Shown here piece after piece: positions 22,737-31,047 of a DNA stretch of 64,000 nucleotides (position 1 is the stretch's first letter; each line of letters begins with the position of its first letter). The DNA lies in NCBI RefSeq assembly GCF_030409315.1, contig NZ_JAUFPS010000041.1:1-64000 (forward strand). Direction: 5' to 3'. A program made the translations under genes and the position numbers. A model generated the notes under the pieces. That model was not told the DNA's origin. It saw only the letters and a list, made by a program, of their open reading frames with translations, and did not search any database. The DNA comes from Mucilaginibacter flavus. Its GTDB lineage: Bacteria > Bacteroidota > Bacteroidia > Sphingobacteriales > Sphingobacteriaceae.

Positions 22737-23717
22737 TTAGTTTTTAATTTGCTCCGTTTTTTTCTGTCTGAAGCTGTTGTGACGCGGTTTTACAACTCTT
22801 AAACTCCGTTTTGAAAGCTCGACGGACGCGTTTAATTCAAACCCGATGAGTAAAATTAACGAGTTTAGGTACATCCAAAGCATCGCCACAATCACCGTTC
22901 CTAATGAGCCGTAAACTTTATTATACGATGAAAAGTTGTTGATATAGTAAGAGAATCCCAGTGATAATAGCAATGCTAATCCTGTTGCCAATACAGAACC
23001 AGGATTTACAAACTTCCACTTTTTTTTATGGGCGGGGGCGTACCGGTACAGGCAGGAGATGGTGACAAAAAATATCACAATAATCATCACCCAGCGGAAA
23101 AGCATAATGGGATAAATCCAGAAATGGCTTGTACTGATTACGTGCGCCTGTATAAAGCTTATTATAGCTTGCCCGGTTACAAATATGGATACCGATAACA
23201 AGAAAACCAGGCATAGTGCCACGGTGATGCTTACGGCTACCATACGCCTCTTTATCCAGCTGCGGCGATCAACAATCAGCGACGATTTATTAAAGGCCTT
23301 CATAAGGTTTATAACCCCATTAGTGGCAAAGTATATGGTAAGCAAAAAGCCAAAGGATAATAATTTACCGTTTTGATTTTTAATAATGTCAATAATGGTA
23401 CTCCTGAGCGCCAGATAAGCGTTGGTAGGCATTATGGAGGCCAGGATGTTTAATAGCGACCCCTGGAAGTGTTTAATAGGTACATAGGGGATAAGCGTAC
23501 ACAAAAATATGGTGGCCGGGAAAATGGCCATCATAAAGCTATAGGCCAACGAATATGCCCTGTTAATGAGCGAACTTTTAGAGATCTCCGATATGAAGAA
23601 TACAATTACCGTATATAAAGGCAGCGGCCTAAAACCCGGGATAATGATGTACTTGGTCCACTCAACAATGTATTGGTAAAATGTAAAGCGCAGTAAAAAG
23701 CGGTGTAGCCATCTCAT
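22737..23717 (-). CDS. YihY/virulence factor BrkB family inner-membrane protein
   Basis: A 326-residue polytopic membrane protein with about six hydrophobic segments. Family motifs visible are the N-terminal NRAYSLAYSFMMAIFPATIFL, the YRYAPAHKKKWKFVNPGSVLATGLALLLSLGFSYYI stretch and YNKVYGSLGTVIVAMLWMYLNSLILLIGFELNA. Members were once called RNase BN but that assignment was withdrawn; the function is still unknown. A charged C-terminal tail is cytoplasmic. It is the last gene of the operon starting with the PASTA protein, 10 bp after the thioesterase gene. Confidence 0.9.
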   Translation of the reverse strand: MRWLHRFLLRFTFYQYIVEWTKYIIIPGFRPLPLYTVIVFFISEISKSSLINRAYSLAYSFMMAIFPATIFLCTLIPYVPIKHFQGSLLNILASIMPTNAYLALRSTIIDIIKNQNGKLLSFGFLLTIYFATNGVINLMKAFNKSSLIVDRRSWIKRRMVAVSITVALCLVFLLSVSIFVTGQAIISFIQAHVISTSHFWIYPIMLFRWVMIIVIFFVTISCLYRYAPAHKKKWKFVNPGSVLATGLALLLSLGFSYYINNFSSYNKVYGSLGTVIVAMLWMYLNSLILLIGFELNASVELSKRSLRVVKPRHNSFRQKKTEQIKN

Positions 23718-23727
23718 CTACCCAAAC

Positions 23728-24135
23728 TTACTCAAAAAAAGGTAATAATTTATCTATAAAATCCTGCGGCGGCAGGCAGGGGCGGCTGGTTTTCATGTTA
23801 ATAAAAACCAGCAATGTTTCGCCGGTATTAATAAGCTCGCCTTTGGGGTTGCTCAGCTCATACCTGAAATGAATGCGTATGCCCGGCATTTTATCCATGA
23901 TAACTTTAACGCTGATCTCCTCATCGTATAAAGCCGGCTTAAGGTATTTACATTTCAGCTCCAATACGGGCATCATAATACCCGATTGCTCCATGCCGGC
24001 GTAGGTTAAACCCAGGCTGCGCAGCATTTCTACCCGGCCAACTTCATAAAATTCGGCATAGTTGCCGTAGTACATATAGCCCATCTGGTCGGTTTCGCCA
24101 TACCGCACCCTAATTTTGGTGGTATTTTCAAACAT
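23728..24135 (-). CDS. YbgC/4HBT-type acyl-CoA thioesterase
   Basis: A 135-residue single hot-dog-fold protein. The block GETDQMGYMYYGNYAEFYEVGRVEML matches the 4-hydroxybenzoyl-CoA thioesterase/YbgC family, where the Asp of the TDxMG motif is catalytic (here Asp16). It probably hydrolyses short-chain acyl-CoAs; the substrate is not predictable. The start codon overlaps the mltG stop by one base (24135), so translation is likely coupled. Confidence 0.9.
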   Translation of the reverse strand: MFENTTKIRVRYGETDQMGYMYYGNYAEFYEVGRVEMLRSLGLTYAGMEQSGIMMPVLELKCKYLKPALYDEEISVKVIMDKMPGIRIHFRYELSNPKGELINTGETLLVFINMKTSRPCLPPQDFIDKLLPFFE

Positions 24136-25187
24136 TACCTTTTGATGTTACGCTCGTTAAGTGCCTGCTGATATTTATGGGCATTTACCAGGTGATCGGC
24201 CATGTTGCTGGCAAAAGCGTGGTTACCGCTAAAATCGGCTTTGGCGCACATGTACAGGTAATCGTTATGTTGGTAATCCAATACCGCGTTAACCGCGTTT
24301 ACAGATGGCATCATGATAGGGCCCGGAGGCAAACCTGTATGCAGGTAAGTGTTGTAAGGCGAATTGTATGACAGGTATTTGTTTAATACCCTTTTAATGG
24401 TAAAATCATTCAGCGCGAAAATTACGGTAGGGTCGGCCTCCAGTTTCATGCCTTTTTTAAGGCGGTTAAGATACAAGCCGGCTACAGCGGGCATTTCGGC
24501 ATCGTGCAGCGCCTCGGCATCAACTATTGATGCTAAAACAGATACTTCCTGTGGGGTAAGGTTAAGCGCGGCGGCTTTTTGTTTACGTTCCGGCGTCCAG
24601 AATTTTTCATAGCTGGCATACATCTTTTTAAAGAATTTTTCGGGCGATGTATTCCAGTATAACTGGTACGAGTTTGGCATAAACATGGTGTACACGTTAT
24701 CGGTAGTAAAACCATATTTAGCAACAAAACTTGCCGAATCTAACAGGTTGATAATGGAAGCAGAATCGGGTTCGATTTTTTTAGCTACAAAACCCGCGAA
24801 TTGTTCTTTTTGCCTCAAATCGTGAAACTGCAATGATACAGGTTGCTGCGTGCCCGATGCCAGCATGTTGATTAAGGCACGGTTGCTCATACCTTCTTTA
24901 AGATGATAGCGCCCCGGTTTTACCCTGTGGGGGTAATTCATGTTGGTTGCAGCCCAGTTAAAGGTTACGGTATCATTTACCATATCCTGTTCCTGGATGG
25001 TTTTTATCACATCGGCATAAGTGGCGCCGGTATGTATATAAAGGTATTCCTGCTTGGCCGTTACGTTTGGACCAAAATATTTGTGGTAATAATTAAAACC
25101 TGTAAAGGCAAGTAATATCAAGCCCACTATAACAAGGGCTATAATGAATTTTTTAAATACGCCTGATTGTGACTTCTTTTCAGTCAT
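24135..25187 (-). CDS. mltG: Endolytic murein transglycosylase MltG
   Basis: A 350-residue membrane-anchored lytic transglycosylase that cuts nascent peptidoglycan strands. A short cytoplasmic N-terminus is followed by one transmembrane helix (about 12-31), a LysM-like subdomain and the YceG catalytic domain. The signature ASIVDAEALHDAEMPAVAGLYLNRLKKGMKLEADPTVIFAL is complete; Glu225 aligns with the conserved catalytic glutamate. The C-terminal SPYNTYLHTGLPPGPIMMPS motif is also typical. It lies 22 bp after the rhodanese gene and overlaps the thioesterase gene by one base. Confidence 0.95.
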   Translation of the reverse strand: MTEKKSQSGVFKKFIIALVIVGLILLAFTGFNYYHKYFGPNVTAKQEYLYIHTGATYADVIKTIQEQDMVNDTVTFNWAATNMNYPHRVKPGRYHLKEGMSNRALINMLASGTQQPVSLQFHDLRQKEQFAGFVAKKIEPDSASIINLLDSASFVAKYGFTTDNVYTMFMPNSYQLYWNTSPEKFFKKMYASYEKFWTPERKQKAAALNLTPQEVSVLASIVDAEALHDAEMPAVAGLYLNRLKKGMKLEADPTVIFALNDFTIKRVLNKYLSYNSPYNTYLHTGLPPGPIMMPSVNAVNAVLDYQHNDYLYMCAKADFSGNHAFASNMADHLVNAHKYQQALNERNIKR

Positions 25188-25209
25188 GATAAAATGGTAT
25201 GAGAGGTAA

Positions 25210-25515
25210 TTATTTTAGTTTTTGAATAGCCATCAATCCGCCGGCTAAGTTTTTTACGTTTTGATAACCGTTTTGCAGCAATAGTGTTTGCGCTGTCGCG
25301 CTCCGCAGGCCAACTTTGCAAATAACGATCAGTTCATCTGTTTTGTTATAATCCCAGTCGTCAATGCTTTCGGTCAATTTGTCTAATGGGATATTTACAC
25401 CGCCAATATTATAGGTATGATACTCTATAGCACCGCGAACGTCAATCATATTTAAAGCCTCGCCGCTGTTAATTCTTTCAAGCAGCTGTGTCGCGTTAAT
25501 TTGTTGGCGCTGCAT
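25210..25515 (-). CDS. Single-domain rhodanese-like protein
   Basis: A 101-residue cytoplasmic protein comprising just one rhodanese domain. The MIDVRGAIEYHTYNIGGVNIPL region is followed by the active-site loop ICKVGLRSAT with catalytic Cys66. Such proteins carry persulfide sulfur; the acceptor is unknown. Its first 20 bases overlap the end of the PASTA gene in another frame, indicating translational coupling within the operon. Confidence 0.92.
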   Translation of the reverse strand: MQRQQINATQLLERINSGEALNMIDVRGAIEYHTYNIGGVNIPLDKLTESIDDWDYNKTDELIVICKVGLRSATAQTLLLQNGYQNVKNLAGGLMAIQKLK

Positions 25516-26287
25516 TTGTTTTTGCTCCCTGCGAAACTGTTAAGTTAATACGTGTGCCGATGCTGGTTTTACTGGTCGAATCTGTATGCATTGGGTATTG
25601 CGCTGTAACCACTACGTTGGTCGAATCGGTAATGCTGCCCTGGTAAGTAATAGTTCCAATAGATAAGCCGGCACCTTTAATAGCAAAGCGGGCTGCATCC
25701 AAATCAAGATTAAGTAATTCCGGTATAGCCACCTCGCTGGCTCCTTCACCATCGCCTAACACAAGATCAACTTTTGAACCCTTAGGTAATTTATAACCCG
25801 TTTTAATCACAACGCCACCGTAGCGTATCTCCAGTATACGGTCGCGGGCGATGTCACTTCGGTAAGTAGTATCACCAACTTTAAGGCCATAGTTTGAAAG
25901 CGTTGCAAAAGCTTCGCGGTAAGTGCTTTGGTCCAAATCTGGCAAAGCTACGTTTGGAGCCTGAAGGGTAACCATAGTAAGGTATATCACCCTGCCTTCT
26001 TTAACATTGGTACCAGCGTCAGGATCTTGCTCCACAATGGTGCCCGGTTCAACATCTTGTACATAAACCGAATCTATTTTATAGCCAAAACCCTGCTCTT
26101 TTAACAAAGCCATGGCATGATCAATTTTTTCGCCTTTCAGCTTCGGTACCGGGATACCATCACCATGATGGGTGTATGATCCCAGGCTGTAAAAGGCTAT
26201 TAAAACAACAACTATTACGGTGGCTATAGCGCCTATAAGGTTATATCTGAATGATTTTGTTTTTAAGTAAGCCCCAAATTTGCTCAT
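25496..26287 (-). CDS. PASTA domain membrane protein
   Basis: A 263-residue protein with a short basic N-terminus, one transmembrane helix (about 15-33) and about three extracytoplasmic PASTA repeats (roughly 42-110, 111-180 and 185-255). Examples are VPKLKGEKIDHAMALLKEQGF and EQDPDAGTNVKEG. PASTA domains bind muropeptides or peptidoglycan in Ser/Thr kinases and penicillin-binding proteins, but no kinase or transpeptidase domain is present here. First in an operon with rhodanese, MltG, thioesterase and YihY genes, it is likely a peptidoglycan-associated accessory protein. Confidence 0.9.
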   Translation of the reverse strand: MSKFGAYLKTKSFRYNLIGAIATVIVVVLIAFYSLGSYTHHGDGIPVPKLKGEKIDHAMALLKEQGFGYKIDSVYVQDVEPGTIVEQDPDAGTNVKEGRVIYLTMVTLQAPNVALPDLDQSTYREAFATLSNYGLKVGDTTYRSDIARDRILEIRYGGVVIKTGYKLPKGSKVDLVLGDGEGASEVAIPELLNLDLDAARFAIKGAGLSIGTITYQGSITDSTNVVVTAQYPMHTDSTSKTSIGTRINLTVSQGAKTNAAPTN

Positions 26288-26323
26288 TGGTATATGTAAA
26301 AATATTTACAGTAAAATAAGTAT

Positions 26324-26331
26324 CAAACATA
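26324..26331 (-). promoter_or_regulatory. Candidate -7 promoter box of the PASTA-mltG operon
   Basis: On the minus strand the octamer reads TATGTTTG, an exact TAnnTTTG match, 37 bp upstream of the PASTA start codon. No clear -33 TTG lies at the usual distance, so the call is tentative. Confidence 0.45.
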
Positions 26332-26354
26332 GTGATAATTTCGGATTTGGATAG

Positions 26355-26630
26355 ACGGAAAGTCGGAAAAGTCCGGAAGTCAGTAAAGTCGGATAGTCAG
26401 GATAGTCCGAAAGTCAGTAAAGCGCGGGGATGAAATTGGGGGATCGCACACGTGCCGGAAATTAATCGGTATTGGAGTTCCCTTTTTGCCTCGTATCGAT
26501 TGCTTCGCTACTCAAAACTCTTTCGGATTTTTCCATAATTAAACTTCCGTAAATGAACGACGGAATAATTTAATCATTAGATTTGAAGCTATCTTTCGGA
26601 CTTTCCGACTTTTCGGACTTCTAGACTTTT
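26355..26630. repeat. Intergenic word-repeat locus A (GGAAAGTC family) in the PASTA-ddl spacer
   Basis: From 26355 to 26421 the 8-12 base words GGAAAGTC, GGAAAAGTCC, GGAAGTC and GGATAGTC recur about eight times. At 26592-26630 the same words appear in reverse complement (CTTTCGGACTTTCCGAC and onward). The inverted blocks enclose about 170 bp with no gene, so this accounts for most of the 355-bp spacer between the divergent PASTA and ddl genes. Confidence 0.75.
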
Positions 26631-26643
26631 TTCAACTAAAAAT

Positions 26644-27621
26644 ATGAAAAACATAGCCCTTTTAGCCGGTGGTTTTACCGGTGAATATGATGTATCAATA
26701 AACAGTGCTAAAAATATAGCTACCAGTCTTAATGCCGATAACTACAAGGTATATACCATATTAATTACCCGTGATAGGTGGTTTTATGAAACTGACGGCG
26801 TTACTGTTGATGTAGATAAAAACGACTTCAGCATTACAGTTAATGGCGACAAAGTAAAATTTGATTTCGCCTTTATAACTGTACACGGTACGCCTGGCGA
26901 AGACGGCAAATTGCAAGGCTACCTTGATATGCTGGGCATTCCGTATAACACCTGCGATGCAACAACATCGGCCCTTACCATGAACAAGGCGTACACCAAA
27001 ACCATTGTAAATGGTATTCACGGCTTACATACTGCCCATTCCCTGCGTTTATTTGAAAAGGATATGCACGATGTGGCTATTATAGCTGCTACGCTTAAAT
27101 TTCCGCTATTTATTAAACCCAACAATGGTGGTAGCAGCGTGGGCATGAGCAAGGTTTACAACGTAGCAGGCCTGCCCGATGCTTTGAAAAAAGCTTTCCA
27201 TGAAGATGAGCAGATTTTGGTTGAGGAATTTATTAAAGGTCGCGAGTTTAGCATCGGTATTGCCCGTTTAGATGGTAAAATAACCGTATTGCCTGCCACA
27301 GAGATCATCAGCAGTAAAGACTTTTTTGATTACGAGGCTAAATATACCCCCGGTGTAACTAAAGAAGTAACGCCTGCCGATTTGCCCGCCGAAAAGGTAG
27401 CCCTGATATCAGAAATTGTAACGGAGGTGTACATTCGCCTCAATTGTAAAGGCATGGTACGGGTTGACTTTATTTTATTGGAAGGCACCGGCGATTTTTA
27501 TTTTATCGAAATTAATACCACGCCAGGTCAATCGGCCAATAGCTTAATCCCGCAGCAGGTAAGGGCAGCGGGTATGAATGTTGGCGAGTTTTATGGGAAG
27601 TTGATAGAGGGAGCGATATAA
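26644..27621 (+). CDS. ddl: D-alanine--D-alanine ligase
   Basis: A 325-residue ATP-grasp enzyme that joins two D-alanines for peptidoglycan precursors. The N-terminal LLAGGFTGEYDVSINSA is the Ddl signature region; the central FIKPNNGGSSVGMSKV and EEFIKGREFSIGI blocks form the ATP-grasp site; the C-terminal FIEINTTPGQSANSLIPQQ provides the metal-binding Glu/Asn residues and the omega-loop ending. The length is normal. It is divergent from the PASTA operon and followed by a word-repeat block and a terminator. Confidence 0.95.
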   Translation: MKNIALLAGGFTGEYDVSINSAKNIATSLNADNYKVYTILITRDRWFYETDGVTVDVDKNDFSITVNGDKVKFDFAFITVHGTPGEDGKLQGYLDMLGIPYNTCDATTSALTMNKAYTKTIVNGIHGLHTAHSLRLFEKDMHDVAIIAATLKFPLFIKPNNGGSSVGMSKVYNVAGLPDALKKAFHEDEQILVEEFIKGREFSIGIARLDGKITVLPATEIISSKDFFDYEAKYTPGVTKEVTPADLPAEKVALISEIVTEVYIRLNCKGMVRVDFILLEGTGDFYFIEINTTPGQSANSLIPQQVRAAGMNVGEFYGKLIEGAI

Positions 27622-27657
27622 GGATTTCGGATGTCGGATTTTCGATATCGGATTTTT
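27622..27657. repeat. Intergenic word-repeat locus B (CGGAT family) after ddl
   Basis: Immediately after the ddl stop codon the sequence reads GGATTTCGGATGTCGGATT, then TTCGATATCGGATTT: four near copies of a CGGATtt word. The block is one-armed; no inverted partner was found before the next gene. Confidence 0.55.
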
Positions 27658-27681
27658 TTGAGGAATTTGAAATTTTTGTAG

Positions 27682-27705
27682 AGACGCATTATATGCGTCT
27701 TTTTT
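27682..27705 (+). terminator. Terminator downstream of ddl
   Basis: AGACGCAT (27682-27689) and ATGCGTCT (27693-27700) form an 8-bp stem with a three-base loop, followed by five Ts. Confidence 0.85.
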
Positions 27706-27749
27706 GTTTGAGCGTGTAACAAGGTTTATTGAACATCATCCAATTACCA

Positions 27750-28385
27750 ATGCTGCAATTCATAAAATATAAAAAGTTGTACGGTGGTTTCCCGGCTATG
27801 CAGGTTGATGACCTCAACATCGGTACCGGTATTTATTGGATAAGGGGGGTAAACGGATCTGGCAAAAGTACGCTGTTAAAATCCATAGCCGGGATTTTAG
27901 CTTTTGAGGGCGACATTTTACTGGATAACAACATCAGCATAAAAAAACAACCCGTGGCTTACCGCAAACTGGTGAACTTTGCCGAGGCCGAACCTTTGTT
28001 TCCTGAATTTTTAACAGGCAAGGAACTGATAGCTTTATTTGCACAAGCTAAAGACGCGCCGGCAGGGCAGGAGCAGCATTATTTAGAAAGCATGCAAATG
28101 CAAAGCTATGTAGGGCAGCCGGTGGGCACCTACTCCAGCGGGATGCTTAAAAAGCTGTCGTTAGTGTTAGCTTTTATGGGTAACCCAAAGCTGATCTTAT
28201 TGGATGAACCGCTGATTACCATTGATACCGCATCGTTAAAAGTACTCAATAGCTGGATTGCCGAAAGATATAATACCCATGCTACCACTTTCCTGCTATC
28301 ATCGCATCAAAGCCTTGAGCACGATGAATTACCTACCGCTCATGAGTTACTGGTAGAAAACCAAACCCTCAAATTTATATCCTGA
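27750..28385 (+). CDS. ABC transporter ATP-binding protein
   Basis: A 211-residue stand-alone ATPase; the ATG at 27750 is preferred over an in-frame TTG at 27729 because MLQFIKYKKLYGG is a normal first beta-strand. Walker A GVNGSGKST is at residues 33-41, the signature loop YSSGMLKKLSL near 125 and Walker B LILLDEP near 147, with a switch His in LLSSHQ. The signature is SSGM rather than LSGGQ, as often seen in CcmA/bacitracin-export-like ATPases. The stop codon overlaps the start of the following permease gene (TGATG), so the two form one exporter of unknown substrate. Confidence 0.88.
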   Translation: MLQFIKYKKLYGGFPAMQVDDLNIGTGIYWIRGVNGSGKSTLLKSIAGILAFEGDILLDNNISIKKQPVAYRKLVNFAEAEPLFPEFLTGKELIALFAQAKDAPAGQEQHYLESMQMQSYVGQPVGTYSSGMLKKLSLVLAFMGNPKLILLDEPLITIDTASLKVLNSWIAERYNTHATTFLLSSHQSLEHDELPTAHELLVENQTLKFIS

Positions 28386-29452
28386 TGCACAGGGCATTAA
28401 CCAATGTGCTCATTAAGGTATTTGCCGCCGGTTTTTACCAGGTACATATACCCATATTGTTTTTTGTGTTTTTTGTGATGGTAGGCTGTGTGCCAGGCAA
28501 TATGCTCATCAGCTACCATGAATCATTAATGATCGCCATGTGCAGCAGTCCGGTTATGCTGATGCTGGTATGCGCGGGATGGCTTATTTATATTATAAAA
28601 AGCTGGCATTACATAGCCACGCAACTGCAAAAGCCCGAAAAGCAATTCCTGTTTTACAGCGCAAATGCGTTTGAGGGTAAAAAACAAATCATAAGCTGGT
28701 GTTACACACATATTGCTATCATTAGCCCCATTTTGATATACGCGTTGTTAGCTATTGGGGTAGGTATTAAGCATCATTACTACCTGTTGCCGGGTATTAT
28801 CGCTGCTTTCTTAATTATCACTGTGTACGGTAGCGCTTTATTATACACCAGTATTTTAAACCGTTTGGTTGATGGTAGTAAACAATCATTATTGCTAAAG
28901 CTAAGCAGTAAATGGCGCAAGCCCTATTTTAGCTTGTACATTTATAATGTGTTCGATAATCTGAAAGTTCAATATTTTATAACCAAAGGACTATCCTGGC
29001 TTATTATAACTGGTGTATTTTACCTTTTTGCCGATGTTAAAACCGACATCAGGGTTGCAGGCATAGCCATTCTTGCGGTTATTACCGCCCACGTGGTAGT
29101 AGTATTTGAACAACGCCGGTTTGAAGAAACACGGCTAAGCTTTTCGCGTAACCTGCCTTACAGCAGGGGTAAACTATTTGGCAATTTTATAGGTGTTTAT
29201 TCCCTGTTGCTGCTGCCAGAAGCGGTTTGGCTATTTAGCCGGTTTAGCCCGGTAATGGCTATAGGTTTGCTACTTACCGGCCTAAGTACCGTCATGTTAT
29301 TCCACAGCTTGTTATACAGGTTCGACCTTAATATGGATAAATATATTCAATATATCCTTGCCCTTTTTATGGTACTGTTTTGGGTAATTATGTTTCACCT
29401 GCTTTGGGTGTTAATTCCGCTGAATTTGGGGGTAGCGTTTTTGATATTTTAA
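28385..29452 (+). CDS. ABC transporter membrane protein, unrecognised family
   Basis: A 355-residue integral membrane protein with about eight hydrophobic segments (for example LIYALLAIGVGI and YILALFMVLFWVIMFHLLWVLIPL). No family motif was recognised. Its start codon overlaps the stop of the ABC ATPase gene by one base, strongly suggesting it is the permease partner of that ATPase. A soluble loop around 155-200 (GSKQSLLLKLSSKWRKPYFSLYIYN) is probably the ATPase contact region. Substrate is unknown. Confidence 0.7.
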   Translation: MHRALTNVLIKVFAAGFYQVHIPILFFVFFVMVGCVPGNMLISYHESLMIAMCSSPVMLMLVCAGWLIYIIKSWHYIATQLQKPEKQFLFYSANAFEGKKQIISWCYTHIAIISPILIYALLAIGVGIKHHYYLLPGIIAAFLIITVYGSALLYTSILNRLVDGSKQSLLLKLSSKWRKPYFSLYIYNVFDNLKVQYFITKGLSWLIITGVFYLFADVKTDIRVAGIAILAVITAHVVVVFEQRRFEETRLSFSRNLPYSRGKLFGNFIGVYSLLLLPEAVWLFSRFSPVMAIGLLLTGLSTVMLFHSLLYRFDLNMDKYIQYILALFMVLFWVIMFHLLWVLIPLNLGVAFLIF

Positions 29453-29465
29453 TTACTACGGAGAA

Positions 29466-29494
29466 GTATCAAGTAGTTAGTATCAAGTATCAAG
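29466..29494. repeat. Intergenic word-repeat locus C1 (AGTATCAAG family)
   Basis: Fourteen bases after the permease stop codon, the word AGTATCAAG/AAGTAGTTAG recurs. The 29-base block matches the left arm of the phoH-purC locus (50679-50707) at 27 of 29 positions, so the two are copies of one dispersed family. Confidence 0.7.
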
Positions 29495-29597
29495 ACAGAA
29501 GATTGGGGAAATATAATGAATTTAAAATTTCGTTAATTCTTAAATTCTGAAAATTCCGGTTCAGAAAAAAAACAAACGTTCCCTTAACGCAATTTCT

Positions 29598-29630
29598 ACT
29601 AATGACTAATGACTAATGACTAATGACTAA
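29598..29630. repeat. ACTAATG heptamer tandem repeat, locus C2
   Basis: Nearly five perfect copies of the heptamer ACTAATG. The stop codon of the convergent thioesterase gene (TAG, plus-strand CTA at 29627-29629) lies inside the last copy. There are no spacers, so this is not a CRISPR. Confidence 0.9.
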
Positions 29631-30046
29631 ATAGAATAATGCGCCACCACATCGCCTGGCACTTTAGCGCCCCGGCCGGTGGCCATATCAATCATCACAT
29701 AATCAAAATACCCGTCGCAGCAAACTTTGCCGGTGGCTTTGTTGGTTAAGGTGAATTTTACGCGGCAGCCTTTATCGTCGATGGTTTCGATGCCGGTTTT
29801 TACAATAAAATAGTCGCCCATGGTGAGGGCGCGCTTGTAATCAACATGGGCCACACGCACCACCCAACCAAAGCCGCGTTCCATAAACTTTTCCATGGCC
29901 ATGCCATAGCAGCGTTCCATCTGGTCATAACGTGCTGCAAGTACATAATCAAAATACTTGCTGTTATGCACGTGCTGAAACATATCGATATCATCGGGAC
30001 GAACACGAAATTCGCTTTCAAAAGTGGAGTAAGTAGGCTTGTCCAT
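29627..30046 (-). CDS. Acyl-CoA thioesterase, 4HBT family
   Basis: A 139-residue hot-dog-fold protein. RVRPDDIDMFQHVHNSKYFDYVLAARYDQM contains the family's D-x-D-M-x-H-V-x-N motif (the Asp before MFQHVHN is the likely catalytic residue), and HVDYKRALTMGDYFIVKTGIE is the second strand pair typical of FadM/YbgC-like thioesterases. It differs from the thioesterase at 23728 in the active-site block (HVHN versus MYYGN). Substrate unknown. It follows the secreted protein gene at 30089 by 42 bp on the same strand. Confidence 0.88.
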   Translation of the reverse strand: MDKPTYSTFESEFRVRPDDIDMFQHVHNSKYFDYVLAARYDQMERCYGMAMEKFMERGFGWVVRVAHVDYKRALTMGDYFIVKTGIETIDDKGCRVKFTLTNKATGKVCCDGYFDYVMIDMATGRGAKVPGDVVAHYSI

Positions 30047-30088
30047 AAGGCAAATATAGTGATTGGTGGATGGGTTAGGGACATTTGC

Positions 30089-30781
30089 CTAATTTCCCAA
30101 ACCCATAAAAATCCCAGTCTCAAAAAAAAGCTGATTGGGTTTTGGTATGCCGTACACCCTGTTGCTGATGAAATGGCTATACCTGCCCGAAGCCTTATTA
30201 TAGCCATAACGCCAGTCGCTTTCCCAGGGTTCTACATTTATGCTACAAAAAAAGCCTGAGTTAAATGAAATTTTGTTTTTGCCCTTCCCCGTGCTGAAAT
30301 GAAACTTGTTAACATAATTTCTGCTGGATAAGCCAATATATAGCGCCGAATATTCAAGGTAAAGCTTTTTGCCGGCCTCATCTGCCGTTGGGGTGTAATT
30401 AAGCGGGCCGTCGCCATTAGCGCCATGAAAGGCAAATAAACCCAATTGTAAATTTAAAAATGAAGAGATGGCACTTTGGGGAGCGGTTAATCGGCGCCCG
30501 GCGTATATGCCGGCCAATGCATACGGGTTGCCAATAGCCGCACTCATTCCAAAATTATAGTGCCTGGTAATGGCATCTAAATTAAAAGTGCCGCCCACAG
30601 TACAGTTTTGATGGTTGTTATAATTTAATTGCGACCAGTTATTGAACGCTTTGTTGTTTATAAAAGGCTTATCAACGCCTAATGATACAATAAACATATT
30701 GTTGCTAAAACCATCGGCGTTGAGCTGCGCAAAGCAACCGGTAGTTAAAAACACGCAAAAGACAGTTAATGACAGTTTCAT
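30089..30781 (-). CDS. Secreted protein of unknown function
   Basis: A 230-residue protein with a signal peptide (1-19, LTTGCFAQ). A cysteine lies in the signal region, but the site is better read as signal peptidase I cleavage after FAQ. The rest is rich in Gly, Asn, Phe and Tyr with alternating beta-like stretches (LNLQLGLFAF, LEYSALYIGL, LFFETGIFMGL), compatible with a small outer-membrane beta-barrel. No family was recognised. It is likely co-transcribed with the thioesterase gene downstream. Confidence 0.6.
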   Translation of the reverse strand: MKLSLTVFCVFLTTGCFAQLNADGFSNNMFIVSLGVDKPFINNKAFNNWSQLNYNNHQNCTVGGTFNLDAITRHYNFGMSAAIGNPYALAGIYAGRRLTAPQSAISSFLNLQLGLFAFHGANGDGPLNYTPTADEAGKKLYLEYSALYIGLSSRNYVNKFHFSTGKGKNKISFNSGFFCSINVEPWESDWRYGYNKASGRYSHFISNRVYGIPKPNQLFFETGIFMGLGN

Positions 30782-31047
30782 AATGGTTTGTTTTAGGTTT
30801 GTACCAAAGTTAAAACAGCCATATTAGAAGTGGGTTAGAATCAGATTATAAGGCGATTAGAATGTTGTTATATTGATACGCAAAGCGCTAAACCTGTTAT
30901 TTGCGTAGAAACTATTAAGGATGCTTTTAGTTGTTTGTAACCAGGTAATATTGTTGGTTGCTAAATGGATTAATTATCATTGTTTTGTGGTAGTGGACTC
31001 ATTTGTTGTAACTGTAGCTGCCATTATTAATTGAAATAAACCAATTC

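Noticed and set aside
25496-26287. PASTA gene as a Ser/Thr protein kinase fragment
   Set aside because: There is a clean N-terminal transmembrane start, no kinase motifs in any frame upstream, and a promoter-like box directly before it; it looks complete.
26355-26421. Possible CRISPR array in the PASTA-ddl spacer
   Set aside because: Repeats are short words directly adjoining each other with no unique spacers, and no cas genes are nearby.
29598-29630. ACTAATG array as CRISPR or phase-variation promoter
   Set aside because: It has no spacers, and it overlaps a stop codon between convergent genes, so it cannot alter a promoter spacer.
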